Source of the DNA: Microcoleus sp. EPA2
Lineage (GTDB): Bacteria > Cyanobacteriota > Cyanobacteriia > Cyanobacteriales > Microcoleaceae
Direction: 5' to 3'
Assembly: GCA_020882975.1 (NCBI GenBank)
Contig: JAHRFD010000012.1
Coordinates: 62,001-126,000, forward strand
DNA: 64,000 bases
In this document: in pieces, positions 25,951-35,307 of the stretch
How positions within the stretch are numbered: the first letter of the stretch is position 1
How the letters are laid out: each line of letters opens with the position of its first letter
Translations under genes and position numbers: made by a program
The notes under the pieces: model-generated
Databases searched by the model: none
Told to the model about the DNA's origin: nothing
The model's input: only the letters and a program-made list of their open reading frames with translations

Positions 25951-27378
25951 CTAATGACTAATTTGGGCAAAATGCTTTTGCAATAAATTGTGAATAAATC
26001 GATAACGCCGATCGCCCGTTTTTTGCATCAGCAAGCGCCCCGCTGCTACATCGAGGAAAAGACTGTAATTCCAAGGAATGTACCCATTAGACCACAGCAC
26101 TAGGTGCAAGATAAATTTTTCAAGGGCTGGAATCCCCGGTAACAAAGCACTAATTACCGATGCGATCGCCCCTGCTATCAATCCCCAAATTGAGCCACTA
26201 ACCAAAGTGGCCGCTAATCCCAAAATCACCCAAATCAGCCCGCCCAGCAGCTTAACTCCAAAGTAATACGCCCGCTGCTGTTCGCCAGTTTCTAGCCAGG
26301 TAAAGGGTATTTTATCGAGTAAAACTTCTTGAATTCCTTGCTGTTCCATCTTGTTCGCCAGCCATCCCAGCCAGTGCCGTATTTGTTCCGATCGCAGTTC
26401 TTTACCTTTGGGATACTGCTTCACTTCCCCAGTCATTTGGCGACGAATGTAGGCTGTCAATAGGTATTTGCGTTGTTCTTCTGCTGAATTTAAACGCTTC
26501 CAAGATTCGATTAATATGTCTTCGTAGGCCAAAGCCATCATGCTTAACAATAGTGGTGCTTTAGCCATTTTTAACAAATCCGGCTCCGGTTCGAGGCTAT
26601 ACCAAAGTTCGCGACTTCTGGCTTCTAAAAGATAATTTTTAATTTGAGTTTCGGTCAGAGGTTTCAATAAAACTGCTGCGTGCAGACTCAATCTATTTAG
26701 ACAGTTTTTGTAAACTTCAAAATTGCTACAAACTACTAAATGTTGGGGTGCTAATTCACTGGCAATAAACTGATTTATTGCTTGAATACATAAGTCTTGG
26801 CGGTGAGTTTCTACTTGTTCCAAACCATCTAGCAAAGGCAGTAATTTGTGTTCTTTAAGCCACTTTTTACCTACCGCCGTGGGGATGTCGTATTTAAATT
26901 TAAGTTGAGCAATTAACCAATCGGCGATCGCCCCGGATTCGGCTTTCCAAGTACCGAGTTCAAATAGTACCGGTAGTGGCTTGGTAGCATCTTTTTGGGC
27001 GCGGGAAACTAAGACCAGAGCTAATTCTAACAGTGTAGTGGTTTTTCCGGCACCCGTCGCGCCTAAAATGACCAATTTACCCCCCGTGCGATCGAACACT
27101 TTTGCCACGCTAGCTTTGGGAGGTAGCTGAAAACTAGGACGGTTTCCCACCTTGACTTCGACATCCCAACAGCGGGTGACACCGGGAGGCGCAGCTTCTT
27201 GACGGAGGTTTGATAAGACGGCATTGTGCAAAGAGTGCGATCGAGATGCTTGGACTTCCCGCTTCACATCCTGGAGTAATCGATCGCGAGGCGGTTGTAA
27301 TCTCAGAGGAATCAATCTTGACATTTTAGTTAATCGGCTCAACCTTACCCTGGATGCTTGATTTGCCAGATTAGGCAC
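25951..27378 (-). CDS. NACHT-domain NTPase with C-terminal membrane segments
   Basis: The 475-residue STAND-type ATPase has a Walker A motif GATGAGKTTT (106-115) and a Walker B region LLPLLDGLEQ (179-188) with the small-residue signature of NACHT domains. The helical part contains KPLTETQIKNYL and APLLLSMMALAY. Residues about 378-425 are hydrophobic and probably cross the membrane twice (LLGGLIWVILGLAATLVSGS and the following stretch). The end (DRRYRFIHNLLQKHFAQ) looks like the usual RFIH-LLQ-F tail of cyanobacterial NACHT proteins. No sensor repeats or effector domain are attached, so the partner or output is unknown. An internal ATG at codon 19 (MSRLIPLRL) is a plausible alternative start. 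Confidence 0.85.
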   Translation of the reverse strand: MPNLANQASRVRLSRLTKMSRLIPLRLQPPRDRLLQDVKREVQASRSHSLHNAVLSNLRQEAAPPGVTRCWDVEVKVGNRPSFQLPPKASVAKVFDRTGGKLVILGATGAGKTTTLLELALVLVSRAQKDATKPLPVLFELGTWKAESGAIADWLIAQLKFKYDIPTAVGKKWLKEHKLLPLLDGLEQVETHRQDLCIQAINQFIASELAPQHLVVCSNFEVYKNCLNRLSLHAAVLLKPLTETQIKNYLLEARSRELWYSLEPEPDLLKMAKAPLLLSMMALAYEDILIESWKRLNSAEEQRKYLLTAYIRRQMTGEVKQYPKGKELRSEQIRHWLGWLANKMEQQGIQEVLLDKIPFTWLETGEQQRAYYFGVKLLGGLIWVILGLAATLVSGSIWGLIAGAIASVISALLPGIPALEKFILHLVLWSNGYIPWNYSLFLDVAAGRLLMQKTGDRRYRFIHNLLQKHFAQISH

Positions 27379-27592
27379 AACTGGCTCACAGCAACAGTAC
27401 CATCACTATAGGTGTTCAGTAAATATTAACTAGAATTGGACATCTCCCGCAGCCGGAAGCACGGGGCTTTAGACCCATTTTTTCGGTAAACTTTGCCCTA
27501 ATAGGATTGTTGTGTAGAATTTGCCCTCACCTGGTGTTGTTGATTATTCTGGATATAGCGCTCCCAAACATCCATGAATATTTCAAAAATAT

Positions 27593-28438
27593 ATGTCATT
27601 AAAAACTAGCCAAATCATCATCCTCTGCCTAGCAGGGCTATCAACGGCGATCGGAGTAGCCTGGGCAACCATACAGTCAGGTTCGATGCAAGTCTCAAAT
27701 CCTGCCGTGACAGAATCAGCAGTATCCGACAAAAAAACTACTTCAGCGGTTCCAACCACAATTCCTAAATCTCAGAATACCGAACCACTGGAACTAAAAA
27801 CCAGACCCATCCAATCTCAGAAATTGCAACCTCAACCTGCGAAAAATTCCCCAGTTACATCTTCTGTAATCCCAGAAAACTCGAAGCCAAAAGTTGAGCC
27901 GATATCGATCGCACCTCCCGATGGGGGCTGCAAAATCAGTATGGCTGTAGTCAGCGATCCCAATCCACCGCTAAATGTGCGATCGAACCCAGGAGTAACA
28001 GACAGCAAAATAGTAGGAACACTCAAAAATAATACCTTTGTTTCCGTCGCCGAAGAAGAAAATGGCTGGTTACGAATTACCGATCCAGTTGCCGGTTGGA
28101 TTGCCAAAAACCGCACCGAAAGTAGTTGTCCCAATGTGCGACAGGAGATTAACTTTTTGCCTGGGGGTAATGAGGCTATTGTGAAAGGTCGAATTATTGG
28201 TGGTGGCAGTCACTCTTACATAATTCGCATCCTTAAAGGTCAAACAATGACTGTGAGGAACCGCAAAGATGTTTTTCCACAAATTTTGAGTCCTGATGGG
28301 AAACTGTTGGGAGGAGATCCTTATCAAAACAATCCAACTGAGTGGAGTGGAAAAGTTCCCGTTACTGGTAATTACACATTTCAACTAGACTCAAATTTCC
28401 GAGGATACGAATATGAATTTTCAGTAAAAGTCCGATAA
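27593..28438 (+). CDS. Secreted or membrane-anchored SH3-domain protein
   Basis: The 281-residue protein begins with an uncleaved or cleavable signal-like helix (IIILCLAGLSTAIGVAWATI, 8-27). A proline/serine/threonine-rich linker to about residue 110 follows, then a bacterial SH3 segment (PPLNVRSNPGVTDSKIVGTL, then GWLRITDPVAGWIAKN, about 124-178). The C-terminal 90 residues (NEAIVKGRIIGGGSHSYIIR, GNYTFQLDSNFRGYEYEFSV) resemble the beta-sandwich of the pre-peptidase C-terminal type. SH3 domains of this kind often bind peptidoglycan, so a periplasmic cell-wall role is likely but unproved. It is a single gene. Confidence 0.8.
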   Translation: MSLKTSQIIILCLAGLSTAIGVAWATIQSGSMQVSNPAVTESAVSDKKTTSAVPTTIPKSQNTEPLELKTRPIQSQKLQPQPAKNSPVTSSVIPENSKPKVEPISIAPPDGGCKISMAVVSDPNPPLNVRSNPGVTDSKIVGTLKNNTFVSVAEEENGWLRITDPVAGWIAKNRTESSCPNVRQEINFLPGGNEAIVKGRIIGGGSHSYIIRILKGQTMTVRNRKDVFPQILSPDGKLLGGDPYQNNPTEWSGKVPVTGNYTFQLDSNFRGYEYEFSVKVR

Positions 28439-28499
28439 GTGTGCAGGTTTGTAACATAGGAATTATCTCAAATCCTCTCTTCATCGTCCTGTATTAAAC

Positions 28500-28700
28500 T
28501 CTCTCTTCTCTTCCTTCGCGTACTTCGCGCCTTCGCGGTTAAATCATTCCGATACAACCGGAATTGATATAAATCATGACCATGCAACGGTCAACAATAT
28601 TACGGATTGGTAGTGAGAAACCAAGTTTTTAGGATAATACTTCCTGGAGGGGCAAAGATTCGCTAAAAAATCCGGTTTCTTTGTGGGAGTGCGTAAGTCC
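28500..28700. repeat. Two dispersed repeats downstream of the VanX-like gene
   Basis: Positions 28500-28605 hold an inverted copy of the 'cacagagaacacagag' family ending in CATGACCATGCAACGGTCAA. Positions 28613-28700 hold an imperfect hairpin between GAAACCAAGTTTTTAGGAT and AAAAAATCCGGTTTCTTTG, similar to the aaaccgggttttt elements found elsewhere in the window. The hairpin could end transcription of the minus-strand gene whose stop lies at 28706. Confidence 0.6.
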
Positions 28701-28705
28701 TAAAA

Positions 28706-29455
28706 TTAAGGAATCGCTCCTAGGGAAACATCCAGAATCGCAAATTTTTCCCAATCTTCTGAATCAAAGTGCCACCATTCTGTTGTGATTCCCATAAATC
28801 CTTGCTTTTTCATCGCATCTTCCAGCAATTTACGATTTTTACGAGATAGGGCGCTGCCTCCTTGATAATCTCTGTGAGCTTTTACGGTAAAATCATCAAA
28901 GGGTGTGGGCATTTCTAATTCTTTGCCCGTGCGATCGACTAAAGTTAAATCAATAGCAGCACCGCGATTGTGGCGCGAACCCCTAGCAGGATTAGCCACA
29001 TAGCGGGGATCTGGCAAAACTTGCCACATTTGTTTTGTAACGGAGAAAGGTCTGTAGCAATCGTAAACTTTCAAACCCAATCCGATTTTTTCTAAATCTG
29101 TTTGAACTAGGGCTAACTTTTGAGCAACGGAACTTCTCAAGGCACATTTGGCTGTGGAGTAGAGTTTTCGTTTTAAGAAATTGTTAGCTGTGGCGTAGCG
29201 AATATCGAGACGAATGTTGGGGTTGACAGTGCGGATGTCAACCAGTCGCGCCCAATTGGGAAGTTGACTCATGAAAATACTTTCAGGTACTACGGGGTTT
29301 AATTCTGGTTGGGGAGATTGCACTTGTGGTGGCTCCTGGGCGCGGACAAATGTGGGATGGTGCAGACCGTGAAGCGAAGCTATCCCGTAGGGAATCGCAC
29401 ATAGCAAAACTAACATAAATGCGATCGGGTATTTTCCAAAACGTTTAAATTTCAT
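28706..29455 (-). CDS. VanX/DdpX-type D-alanyl-D-alanine dipeptidase (peptidase M15)
   Basis: The enzyme cleaves D-Ala-D-Ala dipeptides and is zinc-dependent. From the ATG at 29455 (preceded by GTGAGG) the product has 249 residues. An N-terminal hydrophobic segment (IAFMLVLLCAIPYGIASL) targets it to the membrane or periplasm. The catalytic part contains LDIRYATANNF, VYDCYRP, the zinc-binding GSRHNRGAAIDLTL (SxHxxGxAxD) and TTEWWHFD (EWWH). All expected zinc ligands are present. The open frame continues 47 codons upstream into a MITE-like repeat and is not used. In non-producers such enzymes serve cell-wall recycling rather than glycopeptide resistance; which applies here is inference. Confidence 0.88.
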   Translation of the reverse strand: MKFKRFGKYPIAFMLVLLCAIPYGIASLHGLHHPTFVRAQEPPQVQSPQPELNPVVPESIFMSQLPNWARLVDIRTVNPNIRLDIRYATANNFLKRKLYSTAKCALRSSVAQKLALVQTDLEKIGLGLKVYDCYRPFSVTKQMWQVLPDPRYVANPARGSRHNRGAAIDLTLVDRTGKELEMPTPFDDFTVKAHRDYQGGSALSRKNRKLLEDAMKKQGFMGITTEWWHFDSEDWEKFAILDVSLGAIP

Positions 29456-29512
29456 AAAAACCTCACGGGATCTTAGAAACCCAGTGGCTTGAGCCCTGGG
29501 AGGAAAATATAA

Positions 29513-29690
29513 TACCAATTTTAAAAAAGAATGCAACAGTAGTCTTGTCCCTCCCCTTGATAAGGGGGGGTTAGGGGGGGTCAAAGATTGTTGCACGATT
29601 TTAGAGAAACAGTAGTCTTGTCCCTCCCCTTGATAAGGGGGGGTTAGGGGGGGTCAAAGATTGTTGCACGATTTTAGAGACATGGTATAA
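29513..29690. mobile_element. MITE family 2 copy containing a 73-bp tandem duplication
   Basis: The left end ATACCAATTTTAAAAAAGAA and a right end whose opposite strand reads ATACCATGTCTCTAAAATC form imperfect inverted termini with internal TGCAAC. Between them a 73-bp unit starting ACAGTAGTCTTGTCCCTCCC is present twice in tandem (from 29536 and from 29609), almost without differences. Related 162-bp elements lie at 46.0 and 46.4 kb. Confidence 0.75.
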
Positions 29691-29710
29691 ATATCTGGAA
29701 GGAAACTTCC

Positions 29711-29819
29711 TATATAGCAATCCTTGCAGGAGTCGTAAATATTTTTACCCCACCCCAACCCTCCCCAAACTCGCGGGGAGGGAGTAAGAAATTCACAAAT
29801 GATTTAGGATTGCTATATA
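29711..29819. mobile_element. MITE family 3 copy (TATATAGCAATCC ends)
   Basis: A 109-bp element has perfect 13-bp inverted ends TATATAGCAATCC/GGATTGCTATATA; the right end also carries CAAATGATTTA. The interior includes a CTCCCC-AAACTCGCG-GGGGAG hairpin. The better preserved copy is at 45.35 kb. It sits directly after the acsF terminator. Confidence 0.75.
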
Positions 29820-29821
29820 TC

Positions 29822-29857
29822 AAAAAAAAAGCGGCTCTACTGGTCGCAGAACCGCCC
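29822..29857 (-). terminator. Rho-independent terminator of acsF
   Basis: On the minus strand the stem GCGGTTCT/AGAGCCGC (one G-T pair) with a 9-nt loop is followed by nine T. It begins about 25 bp after the acsF stop codon. Confidence 0.85.
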
Positions 29858-29881
29858 TAAAATAGGATCTAAAATCCCAAT

Positions 29882-30958
29882 TTAACGCACAGCACCCTCA
29901 ACAGAAGGTGATTGGATTGTCTTCATGAAGTAAAGCTTGAGTAATTGCCAGCCATTGGACAAATACAGAGGCAATTTTTGGAACAATTGCAAGAATTTGG
30001 GAGTATTGGACTCAACAATTGCGGTCAATTTTTGATTGTTTTTGAGGCAAACATCCAGCCGTTCGTAAAATTCTGGATTGTTCACATCTAGCATGACTGG
30101 GAATACTCGACCGGCGGTTTCGTTGGTCTTTTTGATGACTTCGATGTCGTATTCGCGAGCATCTAGACCTAGCGATCGATAAAAACCCGCTCTCTGGATA
30201 TCATTGAGATACATGGTGGCGAATACCGACAGCAAGAAGAAGCGACACCAAAGTTTTGCCTTCCAATCGTTCAACATCTGAGGCTGAGCTCTCATCACCG
30301 CATCGAAGAAATCTCCGTGGCGGTTTTCATCCTGACACCAATTTTCAAAGAATCGGAAAATTGGATAAATTTGGTCTTCAGGGTGAGCCTTTAAGTGTTG
30401 GTAAATGGTGATGTAGCGCCAATAACCTATCTTTTCAGACAAGTAAGTAGCGTAGAAAATGAACTTCGGCTTAAAGAAAGTGTAGCTGCGGCTCTTAGTC
30501 AGGAAACCTAAATCCAGGGACAAATTAAAATCCGACAAAGCTTTGTTGAGGAATCCGGCGTGCCGCGCTTCATCCCGTGACATGAGGGAGAAACCCTCGG
30601 CTAGCACAGGATTTTTGTCCTTGAGCTTGCGAGCCAACTCTTTGTACAGCAAGAACCCAGAAAACTCAGCCGTGCAGGAACGTTCCAGAAATTCAATGAA
30701 TAACTGGCGTTTTTCGCCGTCAATGTGATCCCAAGATTGAGCGAACTCCTCATCCCGCACGAAGTGATTTTTGTTGTAGTCAACGCGGAACTCTTGCATG
30801 ATTGCTTCTAGTTCGGCTTCGTTGATCGAGATGTCCATTTTTGCCATCTCGTCAAAATCTGTTGTGTAAAATCTCGGTGTGAGAATAGTTTCTTTGGCTG
30901 GGGTTTTTACTCCCGGCCGCATTTCTTCAAAAGTTGGTTTTTTGAGGGAATCTACCAT
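29882..30958 (-). CDS. acsF: Mg-protoporphyrin IX monomethyl ester oxidative cyclase AcsF/ChlE
   Basis: This aerobic diiron enzyme forms the fifth (E) ring of chlorophyll from Mg-protoporphyrin monomethyl ester. The 358 residues begin [20 protein letters not shown] and carry the diiron ligands: [13 protein letters not shown] (Glu98), [10 protein letters not shown] (129-133 DEARH) and [11 protein letters not shown] (210-214 DENRH). Length and N-terminus are normal for cyanobacterial AcsF. It is a lone gene with its own terminator and a 365-bp upstream spacer, compatible with independent regulation by oxygen or light, but no operator was recognised. It is strong evidence for an oxygenic phototroph. 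Cyanobacteria often have two copies; only one is in view. Confidence 0.97.
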   Translation of the reverse strand: MVDSLKKPTFEEMRPGVKTPAKETILTPRFYTTDFDEMAKMDISINEAELEAIMQEFRVDYNKNHFVRDEEFAQSWDHIDGEKRQLFIEFLERSCTAEFSGFLLYKELARKLKDKNPVLAEGFSLMSRDEARHAGFLNKALSDFNLSLDLGFLTKSRSYTFFKPKFIFYATYLSEKIGYWRYITIYQHLKAHPEDQIYPIFRFFENWCQDENRHGDFFDAVMRAQPQMLNDWKAKLWCRFFLLSVFATMYLNDIQRAGFYRSLGLDAREYDIEVIKKTNETAGRVFPVMLDVNNPEFYERLDVCLKNNQKLTAIVESNTPKFLQLFQKLPLYLSNGWQLLKLYFMKTIQSPSVEGAVR

Positions 30959-31324
30959 ATTTTTATTGGATTTCTGTTTATAACTACTGGCTGGTTTCAG
31001 TTTTCAGGTATGGCGATCGCCCGCGGGGGCCTATATTTTTTTCCACTGAACTACGGTGGGGTAGTCTGAGTGGAATCAAGGGAGGCAAACCTGCTGTAAT
31101 TTCCACGTTCTCCAGTGTACCAATTTCTTGACCCACGGAATATGTTGCTGGCATTAAGAATTGCTACGCAGAATTACTCATCGGCCTGGGGAATTGGGTC
31201 CCCTAATTTATGACCATACACAAATAAAGTCTGGTGTCAAGCTGTTTAAACACAGAACAGACAGTACAAAATATAGATATAACTGACTCGAATTCTTAGA
31301 ATAAGCAGGCAGGACGTTCAGAAA
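30959..31324. other. Divergent promoter region between acsF and the TM2 gene
   Basis: These 365 bp separate the two start codons. I see A+T-rich stretches near each start and a short unremarkable middle part. No dispersed repeat, RNA gene or convincing -35/-10 pair was recognised. Confidence 0.4.
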
Positions 31325-31801
31325 ATGAGCAATTTAGGTGTTAGTTACCTTTTATGGGCTGCTTGTTTTTTCGGCCCCTTCGGACTCCACCGTCTTTATA
31401 ACGGGAAGATTGGTACGGGTTTGCTGTGGCTGTTTACCTTTGGGTTATTTGGGTTTGGACAAGTGTTTGACTTACTGCTGCTCCCCAACATGGTGGAGGA
31501 ACATCAGGCGACTCTCCGGGGCAAACTGGGTGTATCTGGGACAGGGATACCACTACATCCAATCAACGGAGCGATCGCCCAGACATATCCCAAGCAAACT
31601 CCCGACCAGTTGGGGGTGAAACTACTGAAAGCAGCTTATCTTAAAAGCGGAAAATTGTCGGTAACTCAAGGGGTGATGGCAACTGGTGCTACCTTTGCCG
31701 AAGTGGAAGAAGCCTTCACGGCAATGCTGAAAACAGGTTATGTCAGTATTGAGAACGACCCTGTAACGGGCGTTGTGATGTATTACTTTCACGAACTCTA
31801 G
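31325..31801 (+). CDS. TM2-domain membrane protein
   Basis: The 158-residue protein opens with a TM2 domain: [20 protein letters not shown], then [20 protein letters not shown] (residues 4-45), giving two membrane helices linked by the conserved GxHRFY-like turn, here GLHRLYNGK. The cytoplasmic C-terminal 100 residues ([20 protein letters not shown], then [20 protein letters not shown]) look like a winged-helix-type unit without a clear DNA-binding signature. This combination is found in cyanobacteria; its function is unknown. A single gene, with a repeat-filled spacer downstream before rpmF. Confidence 0.85.
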   Translation: MSNLGVSYLLWAACFFGPFGLHRLYNGKIGTGLLWLFTFGLFGFGQVFDLLLLPNMVEEHQATLRGKLGVSGTGIPLHPINGAIAQTYPKQTPDQLGVKLLKAAYLKSGKLSVTQGVMATGATFAEVEEAFTAMLKTGYVSIENDPVTGVVMYYFHEL

Positions 31802-31857
31802 TCTAGCCAGAGTGGTCGATCGGCCTGCTGCTGCGCCTGAGTCGATCGCCCGCGATC

Positions 31858-31955
31858 TCAATTCCGGTTGTATCGGAATGATTAAACCACAGAGAACACA
31901 GAGGACACAGAGAAAGAGAAGAGAGAAATCATAATTCCGATGTCAACGGATTTGA
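31858..31955. repeat. Dispersed repeat, 'cacagagaacacagag' family
   Basis: The copy reads AATTCCGGTTGTATCGGAAT, then ACCACAGAGAACACAGAGG and an AGAAGAGAG run. It shows the full module order of this family: an inverted CCGG-TTGTA-TCGG part followed by the AGA-rich part. Confidence 0.8.
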
Positions 31956-32048
31956 TATGACGGGGTAGTTGCTGTCGATCGACACAGCACGATCGGCAAA
32001 ATCAGCTAGAATGTTTGTTTGTCTATATCAGCAGAAGTATTTACGGTC

Positions 32049-32222
32049 ATGGCAGTCCCTAAGAAGAAAACCTCCAAATCCAAGAAGAATATGCGTAAAG
32101 CAACCTGGAAGCGCAAAGCTGTGGTGGCAGCTCAGAAGGCTTTGTCCCTGGGCAAATCCGTTCTGACTGGACGTTCCAACAGCTTCGTGTATCCCGGCAA
32201 TGAAGAAGAAGAGGAAGAGTAA
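32049..32222 (+). CDS. rpmF: 50S ribosomal protein L32
   Basis: The 57-residue protein starts [20 protein letters not shown], the standard L32 start, and has the basic [18 protein letters not shown] core. [16 protein letters not shown] tail replaces the cysteine zinc knuckle, as expected for the zinc-free C-minus form found in cyanobacteria. A frame open from 32019 adds ten residues that are not part of L32. The gene is convergent with queA; a GGGGCAT/ATGCCCC hairpin fills the gap between them. Confidence 0.95.
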   Translation: MAVPKKKTSKSKKNMRKATWKRKAVVAAQKALSLGKSVLTGRSNSFVYPGNEEEEEE

Positions 32223-32233
32223 AACAGGAAGAG

Positions 32234-32259
32234 GGGGCATGGGGCCAACCCGATGCCCC
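32234..32259. terminator. Hairpin between convergent rpmF and queA
   Basis: GGGGCAT and ATGCCCC form a 7-bp stem around a G/C-rich loop in a 38-bp gap between two gene ends. There is no strong T-run, so an intrinsic terminator function is only likely from position. Confidence 0.45.
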
Positions 32260-32260
32260 A

Positions 32261-33430
32261 TCATTCAATCTCCTCTTTAATCTGATACGCTTCGGGCAAA
32301 ATCAGCATGGCATCGCCAAAGGAATAAAAGCGGTACTCCTGGGCGATGGCCTCTCTATATAAATCGAGCACGCGCGATCGACCAATCATCGCACTGATCA
32401 TCATCAACAATGTAGAGCGGGGTAAGTGAAAATTGGTAATCATCCCATCTACTACCTGCCATTTATAACCCGGATAAATAAACAAATTTGTCTGGCCATA
32501 AAAAGGTTGCAAGGGAAAATCACCAATTTTGGTCTCTGTGGCCGCGGCCGCCCCTTCCAACGCTCGCACTGCTGTCGTACCCACAGCAATAATCCGCCCG
32601 CCTCTGGCTTTAGTTTCGCGGATTTTTTCGACGGTGGCGGGGGATACTTCCACCCTTTCCCCGTGCATCCGGTGAGTCGTCACGTCTTCCACCTCCACGG
32701 GGCGAAAAGTCCCGACTCCAACATGGAGGGTGACAAAAGTTTTTTCAATTCCCCGCTGCTGCAAGCGGCTGAACAAGTCTTGGGTGAAGTGTAGGCCAGC
32801 AGTGGGGGCTGCGATCGCCCCTAGTCGATTAGCATAAACAGTCTGGTACTGTTCTGGCGCTGCTTGGGAATTGTCAATGTAGGGCGGTAGGGGTACGTGA
32901 CCATAATCGTCCAAAAAAGGTATGAGAGACATTTCTGTAGGCAGATTAAACTCCAACAGTCGCCCTCCTGTGGCATCGTCCCTTTCTATAACTGTCGCAG
33001 TCAGGCGCTCCGGTAGTGTGGCTAATGCTGCTTCGCCAAGGCAACAACAGGGGCCGGAGGCTTCCTCGTGGCCAGGTGGAGCGATCCGATCGAACTCTAT
33101 TTTCGCTCCCAACTTCAAGCGTTTTCCGGGTTTAACCAAAGCCAGCCAGCAATTGTGTTGTCGTTCTTCCATCAACAATATCTCTACAGCCGGACCATTG
33201 GGTTTGTGCCCGTAGAGCCTAGCTGGGAGTACGCGAGTATTGTTGAGTACCAGCAAATCGCCTGGGTTGAGTAAATCTGGCAAATCTTGGAAAATCCGGT
33301 GTTGTTGGGTGCTGGCAGAATCTACCACCAGCAAGCGGGAACTGTCCCTGGGCACTACGGGATTTTGGGCAATCCGCGAGGGGGGAAGTTCGTAGTCATA
33401 GGCGTCCAAAGACCAGTCTATCTCTGTCAT
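32261..33430 (-). CDS. queA: S-adenosylmethionine:tRNA ribosyltransferase-isomerase
   Basis: QueA transfers and isomerises the ribosyl part of S-adenosylmethionine onto 7-aminomethyl-deazaguanine in tRNA, forming epoxyqueuosine. The product from the ATG at 33430 has 389 residues and begins with the conserved [20 protein letters not shown] stretch. It then shows [64 protein letters not shown] and [16 protein letters not shown]. The C-terminal AYRYYSFGDAM-type motif appears as [14 protein letters not shown]. Forty-one extra upstream codons are repeat-like and excluded. A segment near residues 105-130 ([18 protein letters not shown]) is a family-variable insert. Confidence 0.95.
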   Translation of the reverse strand: MTEIDWSLDAYDYELPPSRIAQNPVVPRDSSRLLVVDSASTQQHRIFQDLPDLLNPGDLLVLNNTRVLPARLYGHKPNGPAVEILLMEERQHNCWLALVKPGKRLKLGAKIEFDRIAPPGHEEASGPCCCLGEAALATLPERLTATVIERDDATGGRLLEFNLPTEMSLIPFLDDYGHVPLPPYIDNSQAAPEQYQTVYANRLGAIAAPTAGLHFTQDLFSRLQQRGIEKTFVTLHVGVGTFRPVEVEDVTTHRMHGERVEVSPATVEKIRETKARGGRIIAVGTTAVRALEGAAAATETKIGDFPLQPFYGQTNLFIYPGYKWQVVDGMITNFHLPRSTLLMMISAMIGRSRVLDLYREAIAQEYRFYSFGDAMLILPEAYQIKEEIE

Positions 33431-33575
33431 CGGGTGAATTCCTGTCAAAAATCTGTCAACTTGGTAACAAATTGGGTAAAAACCCCCATCCAAAGTAGGG
33501 TGCTTTTCCCCTTGTAGCGGCGGATCTAGAAGGGGAGAATAGAGGTGTAGCATCAGCTTTGCTCGAAGGATAGTT

Positions 33576-33965
33576 ATGGAATACCTCTACTACATCGCCA
33601 ATACTAGCCTCACTCTAAGAGTCGTGGATTACCTACGCAGGGCTAGTCATCTGCCCTTGCAATTTATCACCGTGATTCACCAAATTAACGGTTGGGTAGT
33701 CAAGGTGAAAATGAGCCAATATTTAACTCCAGAAATGCACGGGGATTTTCGGGCTTTTATGAATGAACTTGGGATTCCTTACGATCCTGAAATTCGGTTA
33801 CAAATGGCACTTTGGAGTTTGGAAACGGGACAGTCGCCCCTGAGCGTGATGCGCCGTTACCAGGTAGCCGTAGTTTGTCACGGAAGTCCCGATCGCAAGG
33901 AAATTGAAGCCTTTCGCCATCAGTTTGTTAAGGGACTCGGATATTGTCCCGAAACTTTGGCCTGA
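33576..33965 (+). CDS. Conserved cyanobacterial hypothetical protein, 129 aa
   Basis: This is a soluble protein with a regular alternation of helices and strands: [60 protein letters not shown], and a C-terminal [21 protein letters not shown] recognise no named domain. It has no signal peptide or membrane segment. Good codon statistics, a clean start 145 bp from the divergent queA start, and the absence of repeat sequence all support a real gene. Function is unknown. Confidence 0.65.
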   Translation: MEYLYYIANTSLTLRVVDYLRRASHLPLQFITVIHQINGWVVKVKMSQYLTPEMHGDFRAFMNELGIPYDPEIRLQMALWSLETGQSPLSVMRRYQVAVVCHGSPDRKEIEAFRHQFVKGLGYCPETLA

Positions 33966-34065
33966 GTTCAGGGGCGCAGAAATTGGCTGTGATGGCACTA
34001 GGCTCGGCAGCAACAATTTCAGAATCTAACATCTAATACCTAAAATTTCAAATTAGATGACATTT

Positions 34066-34674
34066 CTAATGGCTAAAAGCCGATCGAATGTATGTTTGCA
34101 AAGTTAGCAGGTAAGTGCCTGTAAGTGCGGGTTGAGAGTTGGCTGTCGTTGATGATAATCTTTTGTGAGTCTTTAGCCCTGAAGATTCGCACCTGACTAG
34201 GGCGACATCAAAACGACACGGATTATTTGCTAAATCGGGGTAAGCACTTAAAAATATTTCGGCAGTTTGCCAAATTTTTGCTTGTTTCGCCGCACTAATC
34301 GCCAGGATTCCATCGGTATCCCAATTGCCCCGACTGCGAGTTTTAACCTCTACAAATGCTAAAGTCGGAGATGGGAAATCGGGAATGGGGAATCGGGAGT
34401 TTTCAGGACATTCCTGGACTGTACTCTCTCGATCTGTTCCCTGTGCAATGATATCAATTTCTCCCCATCGACAGTGCCATTGTCGGTGCAGGATTTCCCA
34501 GCCTTGCTGCTGCAACCACTCGGAGACTAAGTTTTCTCCTAAAGTGCCGAGTTGGCGAGAGTGGGAAGATGGGGAACAATTGGAGTCAGCAAGAGCAATC
34601 CGGTTCGAGGGCTTCGCTAACGGGCGATCGCCCTTTCTGGTAAAATTCAATTTTGAACTATCACAGATGCTCAT
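34066..34674 (-). CDS. YraN/UPF0102-family endonuclease-like protein
   Basis: The 202-residue protein contains the UPF0102 core: [31 protein letters not shown] (Asp of the PD-ExK site) and [12 protein letters not shown] (Glu-x-Lys), followed by [13 protein letters not shown] and PCRFDVALV. The fold is that of Holliday-junction resolvases, but YraN's role is not established. Only the ATG at 34674 offers a start, leaving about 37 poorly conserved N-terminal residues. Between the catalytic strands is an extra stretch ([14 protein letters not shown]) encoded by a short GGGAATN heptamer repeat. The divergent pentapeptide gene starts only 14 bp away. Confidence 0.85.
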   Translation of the reverse strand: MSICDSSKLNFTRKGDRPLAKPSNRIALADSNCSPSSHSRQLGTLGENLVSEWLQQQGWEILHRQWHCRWGEIDIIAQGTDRESTVQECPENSRFPIPDFPSPTLAFVEVKTRSRGNWDTDGILAISAAKQAKIWQTAEIFLSAYPDLANNPCRFDVALVRCESSGLKTHKRLSSTTANSQPALTGTYLLTLQTYIRSAFSH

Positions 34675-34688
34675 TAGCGCTAACTTGT

Positions 34689-35201
34689 ATGGATTCTCGA
34701 ATTCGCCAACATATTTATACTTTCTTGCTCAGTGTTGTTATTCTAGCAGTATTTGTCGCTGGGGCGATCGGCATTAATGCCGCACCAGCCCTAGCCTTGG
34801 ATCACGACAAAGAAATCCTTGTTGGCGCTGATTTTAGTGGGCGGGTGCTGACAGACGACAGTTTTAATAAAGCTAATCTTCGCAACAGCAATTTTACCAA
34901 TGCAGATTTGCGGGGCGTCAGTTTTTTTGCAGCCAATATGGAAGAAGCAAATTTAGAAGGTGCTAATTTCACGGGTGCTACTTTAGATTTGGCTCGCATG
35001 ATGAAAGCAAATTTAACTAATGCTATTCTTGAAGGTGCTTTTGCTTACAATACTAGATTAGAAGGAGCGGTGATTGACGGTGCTGATTTTACTGAGACAT
35101 TGCTGCGGGACGATATGTTGGAAAAACTTTGTCTAGTTGCCAAAGGCACTAATCCGGTAACAGGTAGGGCGACTCGCGAAACTCTGTTTTGCGATTATTA
35201 G
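34689..35201 (+). CDS. Pentapeptide-repeat protein with signal peptide, probably lumenal or periplasmic
   Basis: The 170-residue product starts at the ATG at 34689. A hydrophobic signal ([20 protein letters not shown]) ends with APALA, a good signal-peptidase site, so it is exported to the thylakoid lumen or periplasm. The mature part holds about 16 pentapeptides of the A(D/N)LxN type ([40 protein letters not shown]), which build a right-handed quadrilateral beta-helix. The end ([20 protein letters not shown], with two cysteines in LCLV and LFCDY) matches the conserved tail of lumenal pentapeptide proteins as I recall it. Its biochemical role is unknown. Confidence 0.88.
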   Translation: MDSRIRQHIYTFLLSVVILAVFVAGAIGINAAPALALDHDKEILVGADFSGRVLTDDSFNKANLRNSNFTNADLRGVSFFAANMEEANLEGANFTGATLDLARMMKANLTNAILEGAFAYNTRLEGAVIDGADFTETLLRDDMLEKLCLVAKGTNPVTGRATRETLFCDY

Positions 35202-35307
35202 AAATTGAGATGGAATTCGTTGCCGATCGCCATCATATCAATTCCGGTGACACCGGAACGCTCTAACCCCACAGAATACAGAGTCCCAGAAGAGATAGGA
35301 TTTGAGA

